Source of the DNA: Methanomassiliicoccales archaeon
GTDB lineage: Archaea > Thermoplasmatota > Thermoplasmata > Methanomassiliicoccales > UBA472
NCBI GenBank assembly: GCA_025457905.1
Contig: JALOTM010000010.1
Location: 1-10,596 of the forward strand
Length of the DNA stretch: 10,596 bases
Reading direction: 5' to 3'
Shown here: positions 1-5,956 of the stretch, piece after piece
Position numbering within the stretch: the first letter of the stretch is position 1
Layout of the letters: every line of letters begins with the position of its first letter
Notes under the pieces: model-generated
Seen by the model: the letters and a program-made list of their open reading frames with translations, nothing else
The model's database searches: none
What the model was told of the DNA's origin: nothing
Position numbers and translations under genes: made by a program

Positions 1-351
1 CTCATCTGGCCGAAGCTGAAGGCCGCCATTTTGCGCCGGGACCGCTACACCTGTCAGGACTGCGGGGCGGTGTTCGGGAGGGCCAGGAGGAGGTCCCACG
101 ATCCAGGCTCGAACCGCGGACGGGGCGGCTACAGGTGGGAGAGCCTGGAGGTGCATCACATCGTACCACGGTCGAGAGGGGGGAGCGACCATCCTGGCAA
201 CCTCAAGACGCTCTGCCCCGATTGCCACTGTGCCTACACAGAGCAACTGCGACATGACTCGAAGAACGCACGCCTCAGGGAGTCGGCCCTGCTCGCGGCC
301 ATGAGCGAGCTCGACGAGGAGAGCCACTGGGACTCGCCGTCCGAATATTGA
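1..351 (+). CDS. HNH endonuclease domain protein, 5' end cut by window
   Basis: A small HNH-family nuclease or nuclease-like protein. The frame is open from base 1 and reads sensibly before the TTG at 31 (residues IWPKLKAAILRRDRYTCQDCG), a common lead-in to HNH domains. The gene therefore probably begins upstream and 31 is not its start. Counting from base 1, a CxxC pair lies at residues 18/21 and a second Cys pair at 72/75 (LCPDCH), the usual structural zinc site. The ββα-metal motif is H52-H53, N68 and H76 (HHIVPRSRGG, NLKTLCPDCH), so all catalytic positions look intact. The C-terminal tail is short and charged. It ends 10 bases before the convergent GMP synthase stop. No phage, intein or restriction partner is visible here, so its role (restriction, repair, mobile remnant) is open. 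Confidence 0.85.
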   Translation, partial: LIWPKLKAAILRRDRYTCQDCGAVFGRARRRSHDPGSNRGRGGYRWESLEVHHIVPRSRGGSDHPGNLKTLCPDCHCAYTEQLRHDSKNARLRESALLAAMSELDEESHWDSPSEY

Positions 352-361
352 ACTTGCGTGG

Positions 362-1309
362 TCACTCCCACTCGATGGTCGCGGGCGGCTTGTTGGTGAT
401 GTCGTACACGACCCGGTTAACGTTGCGCTTCATCTCGTTGGTTATGCGCACCGAGATGTGCTCCAGCACCTCATGCGGCACCTTGGAGTAGGCGGCGCTC
501 ATGCCATCGATGCTCTGCACCGCGCGGATGGCAATGGTCTTGCCGTACACGCGGTTGTCGCCGTGCACACCCACGGACTGCACCGGCAGCAGGACGGCGA
601 AGTACTGCCAGGGCAGCTCCATCCTGCCTTCCTTGGCCGCCTTCTCCAGCTCCTCCTCCACGATGTCGCAGGCCTCGCGCACGATGTCCGCGTCCTCGCG
701 CGTGACCGGCCCCATGATCCTTATGGCCAGGGCGGGCCCGGGGAAGGGCTGCCTCTCCGAGACCTCTACCCCCAGGTGCCGGGCCATCTTGCGCACTTCG
801 TCCTTGTACAGGTCCCGCAGAGGCTCGACCAGCTTCAGCTTGATGTCCTCCGGCAGCCCGCCCACGTTGTGATGCGACTTGATGGTGTCCCTGGTGGCAT
901 CCCCGCTCTCGATCCAGTCGGGGGCGATGGTGCCCTGCACCAGGTACTCGGCGTGGAAGTGCTTGGCCTCGCGCTCGAACACCCGGATGAACCTCTCGCC
1001 GATGATCTTCCTCTTCCTCTCGGGGTCCACCACCCCCTTGAGCGCATCGAAGAACTCGTCCGAGGCGTCCACGATCTTGTGGTTGACCTTGAGGCGGGAG
1101 AGCATCTTGTCCACGGCGGCGGTCTCGCCCTTGCGCATCAGGCCCGTGTCCACGTACACGGTCAGCAGCCGCTCGCCGATGGCCTTGCTGACCAGGACGG
1201 CGGCCACGGTGCTGTCCACGCCACCTGAGCAGGCGATGATGGCCTTGCCCTTTATGGAATCCCTCAGCTGGGGGAGCATCTCCTCCACGAACTCCTGGGG
1301 GTCGAACAT
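362..1309 (-). CDS. guaAB: GMP synthase (glutamine-hydrolysing) subunit B, ATP pyrophosphatase
   Basis: Catalyses ATP-dependent amination of XMP to GMP, the last step of guanine nucleotide synthesis, using ammonia from a separate glutamine amidotransferase subunit. The 315-residue protein has the PP-loop SGGVDS at residues 28-33, GERFIRVF near 104-111, the QGTIAPDWIESG tract near 125-136, RQPFPGPALAIRI near 186-198 and the dimerisation C terminus ending TIEWE. This matches the split archaeal form; the amidotransferase subunit is not in this window. The ATG at 1309-1307 is chosen because its A is shared with the purE stop (TGATG) and because residues from MFDPQEFVEEML onward fit the family. 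The frame stays open far upstream, but that part is only the purE gene read in the wrong frame. It is probably translationally coupled to purE. Confidence 0.97.
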   Translation of the reverse strand: MFDPQEFVEEMLPQLRDSIKGKAIIACSGGVDSTVAAVLVSKAIGERLLTVYVDTGLMRKGETAAVDKMLSRLKVNHKIVDASDEFFDALKGVVDPERKRKIIGERFIRVFEREAKHFHAEYLVQGTIAPDWIESGDATRDTIKSHHNVGGLPEDIKLKLVEPLRDLYKDEVRKMARHLGVEVSERQPFPGPALAIRIMGPVTREDADIVREACDIVEEELEKAAKEGRMELPWQYFAVLLPVQSVGVHGDNRVYGKTIAIRAVQSIDGMSAAYSKVPHEVLEHISVRITNEMKRNVNRVVYDITNKPPATIEWE

Positions 1310-1776
1310 CAGCCCTCGACCTCCTTGGAGTCCTTCTCCACCTGGTCCGCCATGTCCTTGCGGTACCTCTTGAGCTCGGAGGTGAGGCGGGGGTCCTTGA
1401 TGGCCAATATCTCGAGGGCCAGCAGCGCAGCGTTCTCGCCGCGGTCCACGCCCACCGCGGCCACCGGTATGCCCGGCGGCATCTGAACTATGGAGAGGAT
1501 GGAGTCCAGATTGACCTTGCCGCTCACCGGGACCCCGATGACCGGCTTGACGGTGAACGAGGCTATGGCCCCGGGCAGCGCCGCGGCCAGCCCGGCCACG
1601 GCGATGAACACGTCCGCGTCCGACTCCTCGACCATGCGCTTCACGCGGTCGGGGGTGCGATGGGCGGAGGCCACCACTATCTTCGACTCCACGCCGAACC
1701 TCTTCAAGGTGGCCGCGGCCTTCTGGCCGATCTCCAAGTCGCTCTTGCTCCCCAGCAACACCAGGACAGCGGGCAT
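1309..1776 (-). CDS. purE: PurE, phosphoribosylaminoimidazole carboxylase / N5-CAIR mutase
   Basis: Purine synthesis enzyme forming CAIR from AIR plus CO2 (class II) or from N5-CAIR (class I). The 155 residues cover the whole domain: GSKSD at 9-13, SAHRTP at 37-42, AGLAAALPG at 61-69, GVPV at 81-84 and QMPPGIPVAAVGV at 98-110. Bacterial class I PurE has His in the segment AGGAAHLPG; here that position is Ala66, so the class and carboxyl donor cannot be assigned with confidence. No PurK is present in the window. The ATG at 1776 is preceded by GAGGT at a 5-6 base spacing, but also by a TATA-like TTTTAT about 27 bases upstream, which would give a nearly leaderless transcript. It overlaps the GMP synthase start by one base. 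Confidence 0.95.
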   Translation of the reverse strand: MPAVLVLLGSKSDLEIGQKAAATLKRFGVESKIVVASAHRTPDRVKRMVEESDADVFIAVAGLAAALPGAIASFTVKPVIGVPVSGKVNLDSILSIVQMPPGIPVAAVGVDRGENAALLALEILAIKDPRLTSELKRYRKDMADQVEKDSKEVEG

Positions 1777-1781
1777 GGAAA

Positions 1782-1800
1782 CCTCTCAAATGATGAGAGG
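1782..1800 (-). promoter_or_regulatory. Perfect 7-bp inverted repeat before purE
   Basis: CCTCTCA and TGAGAGG arms are separated by 5 bases and end 5 bases before the purE ATG. The dyad lies directly between a TTTTAT box (1806-1801) and the expected transcription start near 1777, a typical place for an archaeal repressor site. In a longer transcript the same repeat would form a hairpin that buries the GAGAGGT ribosome-binding sequence. Which of these applies, if either, cannot be told from sequence. Confidence 0.5.
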
Positions 1801-1806
1801 ATAAAA
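1801..1806 (-). promoter_or_regulatory. TATA-like box for purE-guaAB
   Basis: TTTTAT on the minus strand, centred about 27 bases before the purE ATG. This spacing predicts transcription starting at or next to the start codon. The 116-base gap from the preceding gene supports a separate promoter here. Confidence 0.45.
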
Positions 1807-1892
1807 GGGTTGCGATGGGCGCGACCGAGCATGGCATTCGTGTCAAAATCAAGAAGAAGTCATTGGAAGGGGTTTGGTGCGTACCGGCGCGC

Positions 1893-2186
1893 TCAGCTCT
1901 TCATGATGGCGAGCAGGAACACGCCGATGGCGATGAGGGCTCCGATGACGGCGGAGATGATGTACAGGAACGCGTTCCAGACAACATCGCCCAGCTCCAC
2001 GTCCACGATGTCGGTGAAGCCAGCCAGGTACACCCAGAGCACGCCCACGACCAGGCCCACGACCAGCAGCACTATGCCGATCGTCCTGCTCTTCCCGCTA
2101 CCGAAGTAGGCGGTGAATGCGCCTGCCAACAACATGAACAGGGCGAAGGTCAACAGCAGCACGGTCAAGAAATCCATCACAGACAT
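1893..2186 (-). CDS. Small three-helix membrane protein, function unknown
   Basis: I do not recognise a family. The 97-residue product is almost wholly hydrophobic, with predicted membrane spans at about residues 5-27, 35-56 and 68-94. Short polar loops are GSGKSR (29-34) and an acidic loop TDIVDVELGD (58-67). No signal-peptide cleavage site, Cys or His cluster, or enzymatic motif is seen. The ATG at 2186 has AGGTGA seven bases upstream, so the start is well supported. It begins 17 bases after the stop of the Lrp-like RAM-domain gene and is very likely co-transcribed with it, which hints at a shared sensing or transport role but proves nothing. Confidence 0.8.
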   Translation of the reverse strand: MSVMDFLTVLLLTFALFMLLAGAFTAYFGSGKSRTIGIVLLVVGLVVGVLWVYLAGFTDIVDVELGDVVWNAFLYIISAVIGALIAIGVFLLAIMKS

Positions 2187-2203
2187 CTCAGTTCACCTTT
2201 TCC

Positions 2204-2437
2204 TCAGAACTTAATTCCTGTAAGCGTCTTTGTATCGATCACGCCCGGGATCGAGCGTATCTTGTCCACGACCACCTGCCCCAGCAGGTTGAAGTCGTCG
2301 GCCTCGATTTTGGCGATTAGGTCGTACTCGCCGAAGAGAGGATGAAGCTCCACTACCTCCTTGACCTTGAGGAGCTCATTGTAGACCTCATGCTCCTTCG
2401 CAGGCGCTGTGCTTATCAGTACGAAACCCACCGCCAT
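2204..2437 (-). CDS. Stand-alone Lrp/AsnC ligand-binding (RAM) domain protein
   Basis: This 77-residue protein is the effector-binding half of Lrp/AsnC regulators without the DNA-binding helix-turn-helix. The RAM fold is visible as a first strand (AVGFVLISTAP, 2-12), a helix (15-28), the conserved turn GEYDLIAKIEA (36-46), a second helix (48-62) and a last strand (GVIDTKTLTGIKF). Such stand-alone RAM proteins are known in archaea and bacteria and may bind amino acids, or join and modulate full-length Lrp proteins by mixed oligomers. No HTH can be recovered upstream in frame, and the ATG at 2437 has AGGTGA four bases ahead of it plus a TATA box upstream. It is therefore a complete gene and not a truncated one. 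It leads an apparent operon with the small membrane protein. Confidence 0.92.
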   Translation of the reverse strand: MAVGFVLISTAPAKEHEVYNELLKVKEVVELHPLFGEYDLIAKIEADDFNLLGQVVVDKIRSIPGVIDTKTLTGIKF

Positions 2438-2470
2438 GCGTTCACCTGCGACGGGTTACGGCTTTTTCTC

Positions 2471-2480
2471 GTATAAAACT
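2471..2480 (-). promoter_or_regulatory. TATA box for the RAM-domain gene
   Basis: AGTTTTATAC on the minus strand is a good archaeal TATA box. Transcription would start near 2449, just before the AGGTGAA ribosome-binding site at 2447-2441. The rest of the 114-base spacer up to the PfkB stop shows no gene. Confidence 0.6.
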
Positions 2481-2551
2481 TTCTGTGTTGCCGCACGTCT
2501 GTCCAGCACATCATTTTCACGGCGTTGAGGGGCCGGACCAGGGTGCGCTCC

Positions 2552-3463
2552 TCACAAATGAGCGGCCGCCCGCTCGCGCACATCCGACCACGAGGGCACG
2601 TTGGTTAGCGAGCCCTTCTCCTCGATCACGAAGGAGGAGGCCGCTGCGCCATAGACCGCGCAATCGCGAAGCTTCGCCCTCCTGAACAGCCCGGCGATGA
2701 AGCCGGCCCTGAAGGCGTCCCCCGCTCCGGTGGTGTCCGCGACCTTGCTCGGTGGCACGGCCGGGACCTCGATGCGCTCCCCCGGGACGAATATCACCGA
2801 GCCCCTAGAACCCATGGTGTTCACCACCATGCCCACCCGGGCCAGGAGGTCCTCGGCGCTCTTGCCATGGGTGTACCTCAGGGCGGTGCGCAGCTCGTTC
2901 TCGTTGCAGAAGAGGACGTCGGCCTTGGAGAGCGCGGACTGGAACCTCTCCGCGTCCCAGACGTGATGGAGCTCCTGCGCCGGGTCGAAGGCCACCTTCT
3001 TGCCTTCTTCCTTGCACAGCGCCATGAGCCTCAGGTAATAGTCGGGCCGGCCGGTCATGACATGCACCCATTCCGACTCCAGGGCCGCTCCCGTCCTCAG
3101 GGGCAGGGCGTCCATGCGGCCCATGGGCCCCTGGTAGACGTAGGCGATCTGATCGTGCGCCCGGTCGGAGACGATCCAGACGGTGGGGGTGGCCTCGCCC
3201 TCCACGACCACCAGGTCGCGCAGGTCGACGCCCTTCCCCTCCATCAGCGCCCGGAACCCCGGCGGCAGGTCGTCGCCCACGTAGGAGCACAGGGCGGTGG
3301 GGGTGCCCAGGGAGGCGGAGATGGTGGCCACGTTGGCGGCCGTGCCGCCGAAGTAGAGGCGCTTCTCCTCCACGTTGACGGAGGTGTTCCTCTCGGGGAA
3401 CCTCTCCAACGATAGAATGTAATCGAGGTTGGTATGCCCGTAGACGGTGAGGAACGGCCGCAT
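2552..3463 (-). CDS. PfkB/ribokinase-family carbohydrate or nucleoside kinase
   Basis: ATP-dependent kinase of the ribokinase superfamily, 303 residues, full length. Visible motifs are the N-terminal strand and substrate segment VYGHTNLD (7-14), the GGTAANVA motif (39-46), FCNENEL (185-191), the NTMGSRG tract (215-221) and the anion-hole/catalytic motif DTTGAGDAFRAGF (243-255) with base Asp249. The ATG at 3463 is preferred over a TTG six codons upstream: the ATG shares its A with the SAHH stop (TGATG), has GAGGG upstream, and MRPFLTVYGH is the natural start of the fold. Coupling to SAHH suggests it phosphorylates the nucleoside that enzyme releases (adenosine or inosine), but substrate cannot be read from sequence and a sugar kinase remains possible. 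Confidence 0.93.
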   Translation of the reverse strand: MRPFLTVYGHTNLDYILSLERFPERNTSVNVEEKRLYFGGTAANVATISASLGTPTALCSYVGDDLPPGFRALMEGKGVDLRDLVVVEGEATPTVWIVSDRAHDQIAYVYQGPMGRMDALPLRTGAALESEWVHVMTGRPDYYLRLMALCKEEGKKVAFDPAQELHHVWDAERFQSALSKADVLFCNENELRTALRYTHGKSAEDLLARVGMVVNTMGSRGSVIFVPGERIEVPAVPPSKVADTTGAGDAFRAGFIAGLFRRAKLRDCAVYGAAASSFVIEEKGSLTNVPSWSDVRERAAAHL

Positions 3464-4704
3464 CAGGTACCCTCTTGCCAAGTGGAGAGGTATTTCTCCT
3501 GCTCCTTGGTGAGCGAGTCGATGCTCACGCCCATCGTCCTGAGCTTGAGCCTGGCCACCACCTGGTCCAGCTCCGGGGGCACGTTGTACACCTGCGGCCT
3601 CAGGGAGGAGTGGTTCCTGACCAGGTACTCCATGGCCAGGGCCTGGATGGAGAAGCTCATGTCCATGATCTCCACCGGATGCCCCTGCCCCGCGGCCAGG
3701 TTCATGAGGCGGCCCTCTCCGATGAGGTAGGCCTTCCTACCTCCTGGCAGGGAGTACTCGTCCACGAACTCCCGCACCTTCCGCGGGGCGCCCGCGTAGG
3801 CGTCCAGGGCGGCCTTGGAGATCTCGTTGTCGAAGTGCCCGGAGTTGCCCATCACGCAGCAGTCCTTGAGGACCTGGAGGTGCTCCTGGCGCACGATGTC
3901 CTTGCAGCCCGTGGCGGAGATTATTATGTCAGCCACCTTGGCCGCCTCCAGCATGGGCATGACCTCGAAGCCGTCCATCTTGGCCTCTATGGCCCTGATG
4001 GGGTCCACCTCGGTCACGATCACGCTCGCGCCCAGGCCCTTGGCCCTCATGGCGATGCCCTTGCCGCACCAGCCGTAGCCTGCCACCACCAGCCTCTTGC
4101 CGGCCACCAGCAGGTTGGTGGCGTTCATGAACCCGTCGAAGGTCGACTGGCCGGTGCCGTAGCGGTTGTCGAAGAGGAACTTCATGTGGGCGTCGTTCAC
4201 GGAGATGACCGGGAACTTGAGCTTGCCCTCCTTGGCCATGGAGCGGAGGCGGATGACGCCGGTGGTGGTCTCCTCATTGCCGCCCTTGACGTCCTTGAGC
4301 TGCCTCTTGCGCTCGGTGTGCAGCATGGTGATGAGGTCGGCGCCGTCGTCCACGACGTAATCGGGATCCAGGTCCAGGACGGAGTTCAGGTTATTGTAGT
4401 ACTCCTCGGTGGACTCCCACTTCTTGGCGTAGGTCTCGATGCCGTACCTCTCTCTCAGCGCCAGGGCCACGGAGTCGTCGGTGGACAAAGGGTTGCAGGA
4501 GGCCAACCGCACCTTGGCGCCCGCCCTGGCCAGGGTCACGGCCAGCATGCCGGTCTTGGCCTCCACATGCAGGGCCATGCCGATCCTTACGCCCTTGAGG
4601 GCCTTGTCCTCGATGAGACGCCCCCTGACCTCCGCCAGCACGCCCATGTGCGCCTCTGCCCACTCCAGGCGGCGCACGCCCTTGACTTGAAGCTCCTCGT
4701 CCAT
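3463..4704 (-). CDS. ahcY: Adenosylhomocysteinase (S-adenosyl/inosyl-homocysteine hydrolase)
   Basis: NAD-dependent cytosolic enzyme that hydrolyses S-adenosylhomocysteine, the product of SAM-dependent methylation, to homocysteine and nucleoside. The 413 residues show SCNPLSTDDSVA (69-80), the DDGAD tract (119-123), EETTTGVIRL (144-152), DNRYGTGQST (179-188), the NAD-binding loop GYGWCGKG (209-216), TEVDP (231-235) and NSGHFDNEI (287-295). The substrate-base segment reads LHVEAKTG (45-52) where human-type enzymes have LHMTVETA. The protein ends WQEGT and lacks the C-terminal KPDHYRY-like tail that contacts NAD in the longer enzymes. Both traits are shared by the shorter archaeal/Thermotoga-type group, in which the Methanocaldococcus enzyme was reported to prefer S-inosylhomocysteine. 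The ATG at 4704 has GAGGGG six bases upstream. It follows the phosphopantothenate synthetase gene by 30 bases. Confidence 0.97.
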   Translation of the reverse strand: MDEELQVKGVRRLEWAEAHMGVLAEVRGRLIEDKALKGVRIGMALHVEAKTGMLAVTLARAGAKVRLASCNPLSTDDSVALALRERYGIETYAKKWESTEEYYNNLNSVLDLDPDYVVDDGADLITMLHTERKRQLKDVKGGNEETTTGVIRLRSMAKEGKLKFPVISVNDAHMKFLFDNRYGTGQSTFDGFMNATNLLVAGKRLVVAGYGWCGKGIAMRAKGLGASVIVTEVDPIRAIEAKMDGFEVMPMLEAAKVADIIISATGCKDIVRQEHLQVLKDCCVMGNSGHFDNEISKAALDAYAGAPRKVREFVDEYSLPGGRKAYLIGEGRLMNLAAGQGHPVEIMDMSFSIQALAMEYLVRNHSSLRPQVYNVPPELDQVVARLKLRTMGVSIDSLTKEQEKYLSTWQEGT

Positions 4705-4734
4705 CTTATCCCCTCGGCATCCGTTCCGCCCCGT

Positions 4735-5496
4735 TTATGCTTTGCCTTCCCCGGCCGCCCTGAGGTTGCCGCACATGATGGCCATGGCCTCTTCCAGATT
4801 GCGGGCGTTGTCGAAGGAGTTCATGAGCGCTAGGCGCCGGTTGCCGTTGCGCCTCAGCTCCGGCACCTCCGCGGCGATGCCTGGCACCGCCCTGGTGAGC
4901 TCATCGACGATGGAGATGTGCGCCGCCTTGGAGGTGCGCGAGAGCGGGTTGAGGTCGATGGCTATGACCTTCTTGCCTAGCTTGGCCAGCGCCTCGGCGC
5001 GGTCCCCGTCCTCCAGGGGGATGAGCACCACGTCCGCGGAGAGGATGCCGGCCCTGGTGCACACGGCCCGGTCCGAGGCTATCCCGGGCAAGGTGGCGTC
5101 CGGCTGCCTGCCCAGCAGCTCCTTGGCCCCGGCCGCCTCCATGAGCGCGCAAACCTTCTCCACCCTCTCCGGGGTGCGGTGGAACAGGTTGACCTCGATC
5201 CTCGCCAGGACCGCCTCCGCCAGCGCGACGATACCCTCGGAGCAGAGCGCGGCGGTGTTTCCGTTGACGGAGATGACCGGCCGGTTGGCGTCGATCAGCA
5301 TCGCCGCGGCGGTTAGCTCGGCGCGCCTTGCGTTCTCGGTCGTCCTCTCCCCCAAGAGGTAGTCGAAGGCCTCGCCTCGGCCGTGGGCGATCAGGCCGGT
5401 AGGCGCCACGATGCCCTCCCTGACCCTCTCCGACATCATCTCCCTCACTACCAGTGATTTATACCTTGGATGATCCTTTGAGATCTGCACGAGCAT
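4735..5496 (-). CDS. 4-phosphopantoate--beta-alanine ligase (archaeal phosphopantothenate synthetase)
   Basis: Archaeal coenzyme A pathway enzyme that joins 4-phosphopantoate and beta-alanine at the expense of ATP to give 4'-phosphopantothenate; it works with pantoate kinase in place of the bacterial PanC/PanK order. The 253 residues carry the family hallmarks: HPRYKSLVVRE (9-19), GLIAHGRGEAFDYLLGE (34-50), PVISVNGNTAALC (73-85), EVNLFHRT (101-108), ADVVLIPLEDGDRAEAL (154-170) and IDLNPLSRTSKAAHISIVDELTRA (180-203). The ATG at 5496 fits the family start, where only a few residues precede HPRY. It has no ribosome-binding site, and a weak ATTATT lies about 27 bases upstream, consistent with a leaderless message. 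It heads the SAHH-PfkB run; pantoate kinase is not in the window. Confidence 0.96.
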   Translation of the reverse strand: MLVQISKDHPRYKSLVVREMMSERVREGIVAPTGLIAHGRGEAFDYLLGERTTENARRAELTAAAMLIDANRPVISVNGNTAALCSEGIVALAEAVLARIEVNLFHRTPERVEKVCALMEAAGAKELLGRQPDATLPGIASDRAVCTRAGILSADVVLIPLEDGDRAEALAKLGKKVIAIDLNPLSRTSKAAHISIVDELTRAVPGIAAEVPELRRNGNRRLALMNSFDNARNLEEAMAIMCGNLRAAGEGKA

Positions 5497-5689
5497 CAGG
5501 AGACGGCTGCATGTTCAATAATGGTTCGCTCCCGGGTAGGCAGAACCACCGTTTCCACTGGATTGGAGCCCTGACAGAACCCATATATTAAGTAAAAACC
5601 GAAAAGGGTATAAACCCACCCTAAATGTTTAAATACAATTAACAATATTGAGGGCAAATTACCGGGGTAGGCGAAGAGGTCCTGCGGCC
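5497..5689. other. Divergent intergenic region, 193 bases
   Basis: This AT-rich spacer separates the minus-strand phosphopantothenate synthetase gene from plus-strand gar1. It contains TATA-like elements for both directions. GGGT and ACCC arms (5606-5617) enclose a TATAAA at 5609-5614, and a CAATATTG palindrome lies at 5643-5650, just before the expected gar1 transcription start. I found no tRNA-like fold, no C/D box pair and no coding sequence that I could defend. Confidence 0.5.
5628..5636 (+). promoter_or_regulatory. TATA box for gar1-tfb
   Basis: TTTAAATAC on the plus strand, 54 bases before the gar1 ATG. It predicts a start near 5658 and a roughly 30-base leader that holds the GAGGT ribosome-binding site (5676-5680). 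An additional TATAAA at 5609-5614 could serve as a second promoter. Confidence 0.55.
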
Positions 5690-5956
5690 ATGAGGTTGCT
5701 AGGGGAGGTCCAAGAGGTAAGTTTTGACGGCAGGCTCATCGTCAGGGGCAGCTTCGCGCCTAGACCCAGGGACGCGGTGATGGACAACAGGCGGAGGCCG
5801 ATAGGGCGCGTGGCCCGGGTCTTCGGCCCCGTGGCCGCGCCCTACGTCTCGGTCGAGGTGACCGGTGATAAGAGCCTGCTCTCCGCCATGGGGATGCAGG
5901 TGTATGTCGAGGGGGTAGATGATCTTGGCAAAGGCGATAAAAGAAGGGGCCGATGA
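5690..5956 (+). CDS. gar1: H/ACA RNP component Gar1
   Basis: Core protein of the box H/ACA ribonucleoprotein that guides pseudouridylation of rRNA; Gar1 binds the Cbf5 catalytic subunit and helps substrate turnover. The 88-residue product is a short β-barrel protein with [17 protein letters not shown] (4-20), the conserved [21 protein letters not shown] (28-48) and APYVSV (50-55). It ends in a basic tail (KGDKRRGR). The ATG at 5690 is chosen because GAGGT lies nine bases upstream and the protein then begins at the usual family start. A TTG at 5648 would add 14 arginine-rich residues and overlaps the expected transcription start. It overlaps tfb by 38 bases, a neighbour pair seen in many euryarchaea. 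Confidence 0.93.
   Translation: MRLLGEVQEVSFDGRLIVRGSFAPRPRDAVMDNRRRPIGRVARVFGPVAAPYVSVEVTGDKSLLSAMGMQVYVEGVDDLGKGDKRRGR

Noticed and set aside
458..1228. 256-codon plus-strand open frame opposite GMP synthase
   Set aside because: Same low-complexity His/Leu/Val pattern with no ribosome-binding site; explained by codon bias of the real minus-strand gene.
362..1309. GMP synthase missing its amidotransferase domain as a truncation
   Set aside because: Split GMP synthetase subunits are normal in archaea; the ATP-pyrophosphatase subunit here is full length.
1310..1852. A 181-codon in-frame N-terminal extension of GMP synthase subunit B
   Set aside because: It is Gly/Arg/His-rich, covers purE in another frame and shows no domain; the ATG at 1309 fits the family and the TGATG coupling.
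2440..2551. Possible C/D-box RNA after the PfkB gene (ATGATGT on the minus strand)
   Set aside because: The C box is imperfect and no CTGA D box lies at a suitable distance.
3475..4833. Long plus-strand open frame (over 450 codons) opposite SAHH
   Set aside because: Its His/Val/Leu/Gly-rich composition is typical of a GC-rich complement of a real gene, and it has no recognisable motif. The SAHH frame is certain.
5515..5590. Possible tRNA or small guide RNA in the divergent spacer
   Set aside because: GGTTC-like pieces occur, but no acceptor stem, anticodon arm or paired C and D boxes could be assembled on either strand.
5648..5689. Upstream TTG start for Gar1
   Set aside because: It adds an Arg-rich stretch not expected for the family and overlaps the ribosome-binding site and probable transcription start.
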